From a virus: a stretch of 64,000 nt of DNA. Numbering within the stretch: position 1 is the stretch's first letter; the number at the start of each line of letters is the position of its first letter. The notes below the pieces were generated by a model, which was not told the DNA's origin, did not search any database, and saw only the letters and a program-made list of their open reading frames with translations. The translations under genes and the position numbers were made by a program. The DNA lies in IMG/VR virus record IMGVR_UViG_3300042261_002391, positions 1-64,000 of that record; one strand, given 5' to 3'. Shown here one piece after another: positions 7,716-16,299 of this stretch.

Positions 7716-10061
7716 TTAAAACACCATAACTTTTTTAAGTATCTTAAGAAGTCCATTATCTGAAAATCTTGAATATCTGTCGTAATAAATGTATTTGAGT
7801 ACATCACTATTGACTCGTTCTAAGAATTTAATATCTTCGATTTTAGCCAAAATCTCATTGTGAACCTTATCCACCTTAACTGAACTAATATCAAAGTAGG
7901 TTGATATTGCACTACGATTGCTGTATACATCAACTTTGCTGTCATTTGGCAATGAGTTCATATAATTATCAATATCAATAATCACATTACCCCAAGTTTC
8001 GTTCAGTTTAACAAAATTCCTATCACGATAGAAGTCTGATATGCTGTAATACTTATCGCTAAATAATTCGATTTTAGCTGATTTTTCAATAACATCGAAT
8101 TTCCTGTAAGCCATTCGATGTTTAAATTCAGACACATGGTAAGCATTTTTGCAGTACTTCATGTATTTGAGATTTCCGACGGCTATTTGGATGAACATTA
8201 CACCACCTTTAGGTTGATTTTTTGCTCCGTGTGAACAATCATAATGGGAGAAATAATTATGATACTCGTTGTAGCCAGTAATCAACATTTTCCTGTTGAA
8301 CAATTGGGAGAAATAGTTATACGCCCTTCCTAATAAATGTTTATCGTCCTGTGTACCATAGAAAATAGTTGCATTGGTTTTAAATAAATCCTGTAACAAT
8401 ACACGTTCTCTCGTGCCACCGTTGAATGAAGCAGGAATTGTTTTTTTCTTCATATCTTCGGTAAGCATTGAACCTCTTTTTCTCGAAAGGATAAATTCTT
8501 CCGGCACTTCCAATGTATCATAATTTTCTAAGTTCTCACGAACAATATCGAAATATTCATTTTGCATTTCAATCAATGATTCAATAAACGGATTCAATCT
8601 TTCACAAGTTCCATCATCGTTCTTAATCATCACACTATCCAAGTGTACATTGAACATATCGCAAATTTGAGAAAGCCTGAATGTATATGCAAGGTTGGTT
8701 GGTGAAACAATATGGAACACACCATTTCTTGTTAATGATTTCAGGTAAGCGAATTTCAAAATCTTACGTTGAAACTCTGAACCTTCTTCAAGATAAACTA
8801 CATTCCTTTTAGTACGGATTTCTTTATAGCTACCTTCGAATGAAGTATTATCGCTACTCCAACGTCTTTTATTTTTCGGTTCGCCATAAGACTGTACATT
8901 GAAAAACAGACTGAACAACTGTTTATCATTCGGCATCTTCATAAAACTATACTTGAAATTGGACAAATCAATTTCTGATTGTTTAATCAGATTACCAACA
9001 TAAATTGTTCTACCATTGCTGAATTCCAATTTACCGTAATCGTTTTTCAGTTCAAAGTACTGTTTAAGGCTCACAACATTTTCATATTGTTTGACCAGCA
9101 TTTCTTTGATTTCAGCTTTTGCCATGTCAAGCTTTTTAATTAACATAGCTATTGTTGTTTTACTGTAATCCAAGCTTTCACGTGATGCAGTTACATTAAC
9201 ATCCCCTATTTCAAGTTTTAATGCAATTGGTAGTTGATAATCATTTGAATATAAGCCAAGTGTGGAAAAATCAATTGGGTATGCTACTTTGCCTAAGCAA
9301 ACGTGAGCGTAATCATGATAATCATTGCCTCTGAATAGGAAGTTTTTGGCACGTACAATCTGATATTCGTTTACGAGAATATCTGAATAACGTTTGATGG
9401 ATTCAAATTCCTCAAAGCCTTCAAAAATGACATTCTCGAAGTAGTATAACTGGCGCACACATTCTTTGGCGAAGTTCGGTAAATCTGACAATAAGATTGG
9501 TACTCGTACTTCTGTACCATTGCGTTCTGTTGTTGGTTCTTCGTGCAATAGGCTGATGATTGGTGCGTCCTGACCTTCGTACATCATATAATAGTAACGT
9601 GTACCGTTATAGTTGGTAATGACGTAAAAGCTATTATCGTATTCATGGTCACCTGTACCTGTTGAACGTTTGTAAGCTAATGGGGTTTTACCACCGATAC
9701 CAAAGCCACCGATTTGTGTATTGTCAACACGTTTGGTTGATTCGAAGTAAACGCCATAGATATTTTCAACTCTGTCAGGTGACATACCTACACCGCTATC
9801 AATAAATGATATGTAATGCATTTCGCTCTCCGGTTCAAAACCTTTACGGACTATTACCGGAAAGTTCACTCCCGCTTCAACGTGACTATCAAAGCAATTG
9901 GATGTGATTTCACGCACGACTGTACCAATAGGATTGGAATATACGTTTTTGGTGAATAACTGAAACACCATTGAAGATGCGTGTTCTGATAACCGCATTT
10001 TCTTTTGTGCTGTTGTTGATTCGATTTCTTGCTTGCCTAACAGATGTAAATTGATTTCCAT
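7716..10061 (-). CDS. rIIA: rIIA-like GHKL ATPase
   Basis: 781 residues. The N-terminal GHKL ATP-binding fold is complete: N-box around residues 51-58 (EITSNCFD), G1 box at 88-92 (DSGVG) and G2 box at 118-124 (GGFGIGG), followed by KTPLAY. This arrangement and the length match T4-type rIIA proteins. The C-terminal 500 residues are unassigned. It is the largest gene of the left block and is paired with the rIIB-like gene. By analogy the two proteins protect replication against host exclusion functions. Confidence 0.88.
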   Translation of the reverse strand: MEINLHLLGKQEIESTTAQKKMRLSEHASSMVFQLFTKNVYSNPIGTVVREITSNCFDSHVEAGVNFPVIVRKGFEPESEMHYISFIDSGVGMSPDRVENIYGVYFESTKRVDNTQIGGFGIGGKTPLAYKRSTGTGDHEYDNSFYVITNYNGTRYYYMMYEGQDAPIISLLHEEPTTERNGTEVRVPILLSDLPNFAKECVRQLYYFENVIFEGFEEFESIKRYSDILVNEYQIVRAKNFLFRGNDYHDYAHVCLGKVAYPIDFSTLGLYSNDYQLPIALKLEIGDVNVTASRESLDYSKTTIAMLIKKLDMAKAEIKEMLVKQYENVVSLKQYFELKNDYGKLEFSNGRTIYVGNLIKQSEIDLSNFKYSFMKMPNDKQLFSLFFNVQSYGEPKNKRRWSSDNTSFEGSYKEIRTKRNVVYLEEGSEFQRKILKFAYLKSLTRNGVFHIVSPTNLAYTFRLSQICDMFNVHLDSVMIKNDDGTCERLNPFIESLIEMQNEYFDIVRENLENYDTLEVPEEFILSRKRGSMLTEDMKKKTIPASFNGGTRERVLLQDLFKTNATIFYGTQDDKHLLGRAYNYFSQLFNRKMLITGYNEYHNYFSHYDCSHGAKNQPKGGVMFIQIAVGNLKYMKYCKNAYHVSEFKHRMAYRKFDVIEKSAKIELFSDKYYSISDFYRDRNFVKLNETWGNVIIDIDNYMNSLPNDSKVDVYSNRSAISTYFDISSVKVDKVHNEILAKIEDIKFLERVNSDVLKYIYYDRYSRFSDNGLLKILKKVMVF

Positions 10062-10109
10062 AATTAAACTGATTAATGGTTAATAAATTTGTTGCTCGTG
10101 TACTTCTTA

Positions 10110-10136
10110 TACGTTGCGAAGATATAAAAGGTTACA
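10110..10136 (-). promoter_or_regulatory. ECF-type promoter for rIIA-like gene
   Basis: TGTAAC, 17 bases, CGTATAAG, about 50 bases before the start codon. Confidence 0.85.
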
Positions 10137-10270
10137 AAATAATCAAACAAATTTTAAATAAAGAAGATTCAGTTTCAATACATCAACCATTCTTAAATAA
10201 AAACTAATCGACTTTCGAATTTAAACACTTGTGTCTATAACGATAATTATATTAAATTATGAGAATATAA

Positions 10271-10312
10271 GGTAGGTGTGGATTATAACCACCACCCTCG
10301 AAAGACCTCGGC
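10271..10312 (-). ncRNA. small RNA family, copy 1 (divergent)
   Basis: No ORF between 10062 and 10361, yet an ECF-type promoter (10325) starts a transcript here. Its first 40 bases share the block TAATCCACACCT(A/G)CC and AGGGTG with two other promoter-linked units at 18518 and 25889. The downstream 130 bases to the rIIA promoter are AT-rich and hold nothing else recognisable. No clear terminator follows, so it may instead be a conserved leader. Confidence 0.4.
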
Positions 10313-10324
10313 ATATAGTTCTTA

Positions 10325-10350
10325 TACGTTTCTTAAATAAAAAGGTTACA
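10325..10350 (-). promoter_or_regulatory. ECF-type promoter of small RNA copy 1
   Basis: TGTAAC, 16 bases, CGTATAAG. No coding sequence follows before the next promoter. Confidence 0.8.
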
Positions 10351-10361
10351 GAATTTGTAAC

Positions 10362-10895
10362 CTATTTAGATTTTTTATTTTTAATGATATAGAAATTGTA
10401 ACCCCAAGTATTACCGGACTCACCAGCTTTTTTAATTAAAAACCTATTTGAGCTATACCAACCATTGAAATTATCTTTGGGATAGGATTCAATAGATTCT
10501 ACATGGGTTTTAATTTCATCCCAATTAACATCAATCCAATCACCATATCTTTTGATAAGTGCATCCATGTCGTCGAAGCTTTGGCTAAACCCACTATTGT
10601 TAATATCTTTAACAAAGGTATAACTAAACAAATCGATTTTTTCAACAGCATCGCTCACGAATATTAAAACCCATTCATCAACAACATCTAATTTAGCAGT
10701 AATGTTGGGGAATGTTTTTAATAGCTTCTCAACTAATTGCTGTCCTTCAAGTATGTCAATGCTTGAAGCTTTTTCGTTTACAACTGAACCATTTTCTCTT
10801 GTCGAAAATTCTAATGCTTCATCATTGTCCTCACAGTTTTCACAGTCAAAATATGAGTTTAGATTAACGAAATTAATGATGTTGTTGCGTTCCAT
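10362..10895 (-). CDS. hypothetical acidic protein
   Basis: 177 residues, acidic, with a Cys pair (DCENCEDNDE) near residue 18 and an internal FLIKK segment written by the TTTTTAATTAAAAA palindrome. No domain is recognised. It ends with TAG. Confidence 0.65.
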   Translation of the reverse strand: MERNNIINFVNLNSYFDCENCEDNDEALEFSTRENGSVVNEKASSIDILEGQQLVEKLLKTFPNITAKLDVVDEWVLIFVSDAVEKIDLFSYTFVKDINNSGFSQSFDDMDALIKRYGDWIDVNWDEIKTHVESIESYPKDNFNGWYSSNRFLIKKAGESGNTWGYNFYIIKNKKSK

Positions 10896-10924
10896 AGTGC
10901 TTGTATTGTTGGTTATAGTTTTTA

Positions 10925-10950
10925 TACGTTCTTAATTTAAAAAGGTTACA
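10925..10950 (-). promoter_or_regulatory. ECF-type promoter
   Basis: TGTAAC, 16 bases, CGTATAAA; it serves the gene at 10362-10895. Confidence 0.8.
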
Positions 10951-11019
10951 GGATTGTGATATTTCGGCGATATTAAACGTACATTGCCAGTATTGTGATA
11001 CTTGTACATTGCATAAAAT

Positions 11020-11051
11020 AAAAAAGCCGATGGGTAACCACTCCCATCGGC
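11020..11051 (-). terminator. rho-independent terminator
   Basis: GCCGATGGG pairs with CCCATCGGC around an 8-base loop, followed by TTTTTT on the minus strand, downstream of the gene at 11118. Confidence 0.85.
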
Positions 11052-11117
11052 ACATAACCAATAATAAACACAAACAACATCTACAAATTGGGTTCATAGG
11101 AAGAACCCGAAGTATTT

Positions 11118-11864
11118 TTATTTAAAACTGAATTTCTTTGGTATATGAAATTCAACTGAATAACCGTTTACTACTCCACCAACTCTGAACGTATGTAAAT
11201 TATACTCTTTCATTCGCAGCACTGAATGCTTAGGAATGTATTTTAATGGTGTATAGAACACATTCAAAACTTTAACTCCAAACGGTATTTTAACCTTTTC
11301 ATCTTTTTCATCTACTGCAACCACCCAAAGTTTACGTTTGAATTGTTTAACTACGTGTTTGCTGTTATCACGTTTGAGACGAATAGTCTGATAGAAATGC
11401 CTTTGTTCTGCATCTTCAAGCGTGATGTATTGGCGTTTAAACATCGCAATTCTTTCTTTATCTTTAGGATTGCCTAGTTTTTCCCAGAACTCAACCATAT
11501 CTTTGACCTTAACCAAATGAAACCTACCTATACCTTTAAAATTGTCAGCAGATACCTCGCCAGTCTCATAGTATTTGTCAACAGCTTCCTGTGTTCCAAA
11601 GCAACCGTGATAGTTAAGTGTTATTTCTTTTTCTTGTTCAGACATACTTTTGTCAGCAAGAATCTCGCTTCTTGTGCGCATATATGCACCTGATGATTCA
11701 TAAGCACGCCAGTCCAAGTTTTTAGTTAAAATCCTTATTGGATTGTCACAATCTTCGTTACGCATCTTAACCAGCCTCGCAGAATAGCCATAAGACAAAG
11801 CTTTGCGTAAATCGTTTAATGCTGCAAGATAATTTGTTTTCGGTGTGCTCCAATTCGTTTTCAT
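11118..11864 (-). CDS. hypothetical protein
   Basis: 248 residues, basic, soluble. It has own ECF-type promoter (11895) and own terminator (11020), so it is a single-gene unit. Sequence features include a long charged helical middle (around residues 120-160) and a beta-rich C-terminus. No domain is recognised. Confidence 0.65.
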   Translation of the reverse strand: MKTNWSTPKTNYLAALNDLRKALSYGYSARLVKMRNEDCDNPIRILTKNLDWRAYESSGAYMRTRSEILADKSMSEQEKEITLNYHGCFGTQEAVDKYYETGEVSADNFKGIGRFHLVKVKDMVEFWEKLGNPKDKERIAMFKRQYITLEDAEQRHFYQTIRLKRDNSKHVVKQFKRKLWVVAVDEKDEKVKIPFGVKVLNVFYTPLKYIPKHSVLRMKEYNLHTFRVGGVVNGYSVEFHIPKKFSFK

Positions 11865-11894
11865 TGTGTTTGTATTTTGTGGTTATACTTCTTA

Positions 11895-11920
11895 TACGTT
11901 TTGAATCTTGAAAGGTTACA
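11895..11920 (-). promoter_or_regulatory. ECF-type promoter
   Basis: TGTAAC, 16 bases, CGTATAAG; its TGTAAC contains the TAA stop codon of the next gene upstream (11916). Confidence 0.85.
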
Positions 11921-12332
11921 AATTTTCTTGTTTATTGTACCATTCAATAAACTCTACACAGGCAAGCCAAGCTGCCTCAATCACTGTTCTATCTTTTATA
12001 TAATATGTTTTTGAATATAAAAAACCCTCATCCTTTAACATATTTATGAGTGTCAATGAATAACGAATTGAAACATGACTATGGAATACTTCTACTTTTT
12101 CAAGCATACCATTTAAATTAATTTCAACATCTGCTCCAAGTGTTTTAATCTTTTCGAGAACTGGCAATAACCAATCTAAAGATGAATGGTATTTAAGCTC
12201 AGATACGTGTGGAACATATTTTACTGTTGGACTAGATTGCGATGCATAACTTCTTTCATGAAACGCTTTGTCCATTAATTTAGCAATATCCTTATTTCCG
12301 TTGATTATTTGTTCCGGTGTTAGAGTTGTCAT
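11916..12332 (-). CDS. hypothetical protein, EFIEWYNK family
   Basis: 138 residues when started at MTTLTPEQIING. This ATG is preceded by the same leader wording (CAAACACA) as other genes of the block, which favours it over an upstream ATG. It is a paralogue of the 20572-20958 product: both share LKYHSSLDWL/LKFHISWDWL and the C-terminal ACVEFIEWYNK/AVIIFIDWYNK block; the 41102-41497 product ends similarly (AICIEFIEYYND). The function is unknown. The transcript would have a leader of about 110 bases. Confidence 0.65.
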   Translation of the reverse strand: MTTLTPEQIINGNKDIAKLMDKAFHERSYASQSSPTVKYVPHVSELKYHSSLDWLLPVLEKIKTLGADVEINLNGMLEKVEVFHSHVSIRYSLTLINMLKDEGFLYSKTYYIKDRTVIEAAWLACVEFIEWYNKQENL

Positions 12333-12450
12333 TGTGTTTGAATTTGAGGTTATGATGTGAGAAGATGTCAATTCACCATATTTGAAACTAACGAGGTTTC
12401 CCATGTTTTTATTGCTCTGCACAAACTTAAACTATTCTCACAATATCTTA

Positions 12451-12476
12451 TACGTTTTGTTGCCGGAAAGGTTACA
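12451..12476 (-). promoter_or_regulatory. ECF-type promoter
   Basis: TGTAAC, 16 bases including CCGG, CGTATAAG. It follows directly after a hairpin terminator (12482-12547). Confidence 0.85.
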
Positions 12477-12481
12477 AAAAA

Positions 12482-12547
12482 GAATGGTGCTCTATAATTA
12501 TCGCAACTCGGACGTATTCCGCTTCACAATAAAAAAGAGCACCATTC
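12482..12547 (-). terminator. long-stem terminator ending a non-coding unit
   Basis: GAATGGTGCTC (12482-12492) pairs perfectly with GAGCACCATTC (12537-12547) around a 44-base loop; the minus strand continues with TTTTTTG directly into the next TGTAAC box. Confidence 0.65.
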
Positions 12548-12931
12548 ACATTCAGTCGTCATGGTTGGACGTACAACCTCTGAATGACCATTGCCGATTG
12601 GAGTGTCACTGTCACTGTACCCAGTTCGTTACGCTGGCTCTGGAGGGTTGCTCCCATGTTACTATACACCAATACAGCTATGTTTCTCCCGAACTTAATC
12701 GATTTCAACGGTTGGATTTCTCGCACTGGCATAGTTACTCGAAAACTTTTCAAACCCTGAACATTCCATGCGCATAGTTTGTTCTGAGGTATCGGGATTC
12801 ACGACCATTATTCGCCTTCATACTAGAATATATACTTTCATCTCCGTTCTTCTTATGCATCTTCCAAACTTTGAATCCGGCAACGCCTAGTTTACTAACT
12901 ACCCGAATTTCCTACCAGCATTTAATTTTGT
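12548..12931 (-). ncRNA. candidate structured non-coding RNA
   Basis: About 380 bases between the tRNA-like gene and the terminator, read from the ECF-type promoter at 13068. Base composition is less AT-rich than neighbouring genes and no frame looks like a phage gene; the only 64-codon frame (12559-12753) has foreign codon use. Near its 3' end CATTCAG and CTGAATG close a nested hairpin containing GGTTG/CAACC. The function is unknown. Confidence 0.35.
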
Positions 12932-13052
12932 GGGCGCAGAAGGATTCGAACCTCCAACTCAATCCTAATCATGTTAACCTAATTAAGACCGAGATACTAA
13001 CAACCAAAGTGCACTGTCATTAGTGTGCGTTTACCAATTCCGCTATGAACCC
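12932..13052 (-). tRNA. 121-nt tRNA-like RNA, Leu-type body
   Basis: A canonical T arm (GGAGG-TTCGAAT-CCTTC), a 7-bp acceptor (GGGTTCA with TGCGCCC, one mismatch) and a Leu-type D arm (GCG-GAATTGGTAAA-CGC) are present. Between them are ACTAA/TTAGT closing a 19-base loop where the anticodon arm should be, and a 12-bp hairpin (CTCGGTCTTAAT with ATTAGGATTGAG) in place of the variable arm. It is read from its own ECF-type promoter 16 bases upstream. It may be a non-decoding tRNA mimic, or a tRNA with insertions. Confidence 0.55.
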
Positions 13053-13067
13053 AAATTATACTTCTTA

Positions 13068-13093
13068 TACGTTTAAGCTATTAAAAGGTTACA
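13068..13093 (-). promoter_or_regulatory. ECF-type promoter of the tRNA-like unit
   Basis: TGTAAC, 16 bases, CGTATAAG. The TGTAAC and spacer are inside the last codons (CNLLIA) of the GNAT gene at 13073. Confidence 0.85.
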
Positions 13094-13438
13094 ATGACTA
13101 TTAACTTTTTTTGGTTTATATATCATTTTACCTTCCTTATCATTCTTAATTAAAAAGAAATTATGTTTGCCGTAGAAGCCATACAATTTCTTTAGTTCTA
13201 ATCCATGTGCATTGGTAACGTGTAAAATGATTCGAACATTATGTATCTCAGCGTACTTAATAATCTCGGACAATACTGCTGAACCATAACCTTTATTTCT
13301 TTGTGATTTTTTGATGACAATTGATTGTAAACATATGTACAATCCCTGTTCATCCGTACATTGAGATAGATTCAATTCCTGAATCTTGTTTTTGAACTTG
13401 TCCTTTTTTAAATAAGAACTGAATACATCTATATCCAT
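13073..13438 (-). CDS. GNAT-family N-acetyltransferase
   Basis: 121 residues. The acetyl-CoA binding motif A is clear at QRNKGYGSAVLSEIIKYA (Q-x-x-G-x-G/A), preceded by the beta strand YICLQSIVI and followed by LHVTNAHGLELKKLYGFYG, the motif B region in which the acceptor pocket forms. The fold is short but complete. The substrate is unknown. The C-terminus runs through the next promoter and stops 4 bases before its CGTA. Confidence 0.8.
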   Translation of the reverse strand: MDIDVFSSYLKKDKFKNKIQELNLSQCTDEQGLYICLQSIVIKKSQRNKGYGSAVLSEIIKYAEIHNVRIILHVTNAHGLELKKLYGFYGKHNFFLIKNDKEGKMIYKPKKVNSHCNLLIA

Positions 13439-13445
13439 AAAAAAA

Positions 13446-13476
13446 GGTTTAGTATAAATACCAAACCTTTTACTTT
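13446..13476 (-). promoter_or_regulatory. hairpin containing a GTATTTATA box
   Basis: AAAGGTTT and AAACCTTT form a stem whose loop holds GTATTTATA (13453-13461), followed by a T-run and then the GNAT start codon. It can act as a terminator for the upstream gene and also carries the late-type box for the GNAT gene. Confidence 0.5.
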
Positions 13477-13494
13477 ATATTATGTACATTGATG

Positions 13495-14415
13495 CTAATG
13501 TAACGGATTGCCTTCGAACATTAGCGTAGGTTCTTCAACATCACCATCCATGATAGCCAACAATTTCCATTTCTTGCTATTAGCAATCATTTCAATTGCC
13601 TGAGTACGATTGTACAAACAGAATGATGCGTCCATTTTTGGATGAATGTTGTTATCAGAATCAACAACCTGAAAGCCAACAAGATTTTCAGATGATATAA
13701 ACACACCATGTTCTTCACAGTCGTCACACCAAAAATCGTTACCATCATCACCTTCCGGATAATCAACAAACTTGTTGTTTTCATTTGGACGAGTCCAAGC
13801 TTTTTGCTGAACATTCTTGCTACCACAATGAGGGCAAACCCGATATGTTTTTTTAGATTGTGGGAATCGCTGATTGTAAATTTTCTCACAGTAGGTTTCG
13901 ATTTCATAACCATAATCATACATGCTTACATCATATGTTAAGTTACCATTCTCATCACGGGAAAACGAATCGGGATTTGAAGCCAAATCATTCAGAATTG
14001 TATCTCTGATGATTATCTTAATGATATCTGCGTGTGACTTATCATCAACAATTGATTCGATAAATTCTTTAGACATGGTTTCATTATCATACAAGGACGA
14101 ACCCTCAATATGCATTGAAAAGATGATATCAGCATTTGCATTGGCAAATATATCATACTCACTTTCAGTTGGTTCTTCACCATCATCAGATAGATTGAAT
14201 ACGAGTTTCTCATCAATACCCATTTCTTCTACGGCAAAGTCTTGCAAGGCATCAATTAAGTTTAATATGCCTTCAATATGTTTCAATCTTTCTTTGATAA
14301 CTATTGCTTCTTTAGGGTAATCATTATCATACTCTGAAATTACAGCAATCAGTGATTGTTTCTGTTCTTTCAACAGTTCCCAATTAATGTTCTGAATGAA
14401 TACAGGTACTTCCAT
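13495..14415 (-). CDS. hypothetical zinc-ribbon protein
   Basis: About 306 residues when started at MEVPVFIQNINWEL. The C-terminal third has a zinc ribbon: CPHCGSKNV, then FWCDDCEEHG about 35 residues later. The N-terminal part is acidic and helical. The stop is TAG followed four codons later by TAA. No catalytic motif is seen. Third gene of the unit read from 14811. Confidence 0.65.
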   Translation of the reverse strand: MEVPVFIQNINWELLKEQKQSLIAVISEYDNDYPKEAIVIKERLKHIEGILNLIDALQDFAVEEMGIDEKLVFNLSDDGEEPTESEYDIFANANADIIFSMHIEGSSLYDNETMSKEFIESIVDDKSHADIIKIIIRDTILNDLASNPDSFSRDENGNLTYDVSMYDYGYEIETYCEKIYNQRFPQSKKTYRVCPHCGSKNVQQKAWTRPNENNKFVDYPEGDDGNDFWCDDCEEHGVFISSENLVGFQVVDSDNNIHPKMDASFCLYNRTQAIEMIANSKKWKLLAIMDGDVEEPTLMFEGNPLH

Positions 14416-14434
14416 GTTGTTGTGTTTTAAGTGG

Positions 14435-14617
14435 TTAAAGCCATTCAATTACTTTCGAATAGAATCTCATTTGGTTTTTGTTTTCCTCTGGATTCTTAGC
14501 CAGCTCATCATAAGCTACTTTAGCATCAGCTTTGAATTCTTCTTTGGTTTGATGTTTGCTGATGTGACGGTCAAAAAATGACTGGATTGTTTTTTTGGTA
14601 ATGTAAACTTTTCTCAT
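14435..14617 (-). CDS. hypothetical small basic protein
   Basis: 60 residues, Lys-rich, mainly helical. It lies between two genes of the same unit. No domain is recognised. Confidence 0.55.
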   Translation of the reverse strand: MRKVYITKKTIQSFFDRHISKHQTKEEFKADAKVAYDELAKNPEENKNQMRFYSKVIEWL

Positions 14618-14631
14618 TATAATATTTTTAA

Positions 14632-14781
14632 TTAAAAGATTTGTTCTTCATCAACACCATTCAACAATTGTTCTAAATCGTTGATTGTTAATTCTTCGAG
14701 GGCTTCTAGTGTTTCCTCATCGTGTTCCTCGCCATCATATTTTGCGAGAATCTGATTAATTAGGTCTTGTCGTTGGCTCAT
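14632..14781 (-). CDS. hypothetical small acidic protein
   Basis: 49 residues when started at MSQRQDLINQIL, the only ATG downstream of the ECF-type promoter at 14811. It is strongly acidic (DGEEHDEETLEALEEL), the kind of composition seen in DNA mimics, but no assignment is made. Confidence 0.5.
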   Translation of the reverse strand: MSQRQDLINQILAKYDGEEHDEETLEALEELTINDLEQLLNGVDEEQIF

Positions 14782-14810
14782 CGTATTAGTTTTATTAATT
14801 ATACTTCTTA

Positions 14811-14836
14811 TACGTTTTAAATTCAATTAGGTTACA
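14811..14836 (-). promoter_or_regulatory. ECF-type promoter
   Basis: TGTAAC, 16 bases, CGTATAAG; contains the stop codon of the 14827 gene in its TGTAAC box. Confidence 0.85.
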
Positions 14837-15483
14837 GGCTGTTGTAAATAATCTGCAATAGCTTGTTCTTCTTCATTGTACAATGGATATAACTTAGGAA
14901 TCCAAACTTTGTTGGTATCTTCCCAAAAGTATGCTTCGCACATTGCATCATTAGCATTCTCCGAATCTGCATCGAGTTCAAGCTCAATAAATACTTCTTC
15001 TTCGCTTCTACCCCATTTCTTGATGAATGCCATAACTTTTGGGTAAGAGAAGTCAAACACCACATCTGCATCATCTTCTTCTTCCGGAGTTAAATCATCT
15101 TCCCAAATAGGCATTGAGTCAATATTTTCGTTTTGATTGTAAACATCAACAATAAAGCCATCATCATTTTTAATTAAAAACACATTGCCGTTTTTGCCAG
15201 CATGAATTTGAATTTGTTCACGTTGAAGTTCTTCATCGTAGCCTTGAGCAACAATTTCGAAATACAGATTTTCTTTCGGTTGTACATTGGCAATAGACTT
15301 GCTTTCAATCCATCTGCGGAATGCGATTGTAACGTCTTCAGAAGTCCAATTAACGGCATCAGCAGTTTCGTTAATATCTTCAAGACAATAATCAACAATT
15401 TCATCAAAATTTGAAGGAGTGTCCATTCTGTTGAAGTGCATTTCGGTTAATAATGCAGCAACTTCTAATCTTTTCTTTTCCAT
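14827..15483 (-). CDS. hypothetical acidic protein
   Basis: 218 residues, acidic (many Asp/Glu in EDDLTPEEEDDADVV). An internal FLIKNDDG is encoded by the TTTTTAATTAAAAA palindrome. The stop TAA is within the TGTAAC box of the next promoter. No domain is recognised. Confidence 0.65.
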   Translation of the reverse strand: MEKKRLEVAALLTEMHFNRMDTPSNFDEIVDYCLEDINETADAVNWTSEDVTIAFRRWIESKSIANVQPKENLYFEIVAQGYDEELQREQIQIHAGKNGNVFLIKNDDGFIVDVYNQNENIDSMPIWEDDLTPEEEDDADVVFDFSYPKVMAFIKKWGRSEEEVFIELELDADSENANDAMCEAYFWEDTNKVWIPKLYPLYNEEEQAIADYLQQPVT

Positions 15484-15513
15484 TGTGTTTATTTTTTTGG
15501 TTATAGTACATTA

Positions 15514-15540
15514 TACGTTAAAGCCTCCCGATTTGTTACA
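15514..15540 (-). promoter_or_regulatory. ECF-type promoter (N17) overlapping a hairpin
   Basis: TGTAAC, 17 bases, CGTATAAT. The inverted repeat GCCTCC/GGAGGC (15522-15549) spans the TGTAAC box, so terminator and promoter overlap. Confidence 0.75.
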
Positions 15541-15563
15541 ATCAGGAGGCAGTTATTTGTACA

Positions 15564-15929
15564 TTACGATTTATTTGCTCTACGTTTAGCAAACATTTCA
15601 TTCAATGCTTTTCGTTGAGCAATTTTTTCAAGTACTTCTTTCTTGGTTAACAAGTGAACATATTGAAATGTCCATGCATCATCAATTGGAAGATGAATAA
15701 GTCTAACGGGTTTTAAATCAAAAACCATGTACATTGCTTTGCCGTCAGCAACAGGAAAATCAATTATCTCCCCAACGTGTTCGCCCACCCATCCTAATTT
15801 AATCACGTGATTTTTTACCTGCTCAATGAACGCTTCAATCTTCTTTGTGTGTTCAGCATAATTGTAGTTAGCGAAATTAATCTGAGGCACTTCAATACCT
15901 TCCGGAACATTATAAACTTTTGCTGCCAT
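15564..15929 (-). CDS. hypothetical protein
   Basis: 121 residues with a beta-rich core and a basic C-terminal tail (FAKRRANKS). No domain is recognised; single-gene unit behind the promoter at 15974. Confidence 0.6.
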   Translation of the reverse strand: MAAKVYNVPEGIEVPQINFANYNYAEHTKKIEAFIEQVKNHVIKLGWVGEHVGEIIDFPVADGKAMYMVFDLKPVRLIHLPIDDAWTFQYVHLLTKKEVLEKIAQRKALNEMFAKRRANKS

Positions 15930-15973
15930 AATCTTGAATTTTAAATAGTTAATAATTAAATGGTATTAACTTA

Positions 15974-16000
15974 TACGTTTGTACATTGGCATTTGTTACA
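15974..16000 (-). promoter_or_regulatory. ECF-type promoter (N17)
   Basis: TGTAAC, 17 bases, CGTATAAG; the TAA inside TGTAAC is the stop codon of the 15996 gene. Confidence 0.8.
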
Positions 16001-16229
16001 CTAAATCAGGATATATTTCACCTAATGCATCTTCAATCATATCACGAGCAGTATCGACATCATTATCTTCAACAAATTGTGATGTGTATGAAGCAATTGT
16101 ATATATTGTTTCAGGGTCACCATCTGAGAAGTCGCTATCTTCGTCAATTTCTTTTAATAGCTTTCCTTTAACATTCTTTTCTCTTGCTACATTAATAGCT
16201 GACCTTATTGCTAATTCTGTTGTGTACAT
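15996..16229 (-). CDS. hypothetical small acidic protein
   Basis: 77 residues when started at MYTTELAIRSAIN; an upstream in-frame ATG would read straight through the usual TTTTTAATTAAAAA junction, so the later one is preferred. Acidic and helical. No domain is recognised. Confidence 0.55.
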   Translation of the reverse strand: MYTTELAIRSAINVAREKNVKGKLLKEIDEDSDFSDGDPETIYTIASYTSQFVEDNDVDTARDMIEDALGEIYPDLV

Positions 16230-16258
16230 AGTAGTTATATTTTTAATTAAAAACATAT

Positions 16259-16285
16259 GCGGTGAATATTGTGTACATTCACCGC
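16259..16285 (-). terminator. intergenic hairpin
   Basis: GCGGTGAA pairs with TTCACCGC around an 11-base loop between two co-directional genes; a T-rich stretch follows after six bases, so it may be an attenuator. Confidence 0.45.
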
Positions 16286-16299
16286 ATAGTTTGCGGTGA

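Noticed and set aside
12559-12753. 64-codon frame in the non-coding unit
   Set aside because: Codon use is unlike other genes and no leader resembling the usual AAACACA-ATG is present; structure in the RNA explains the region better.
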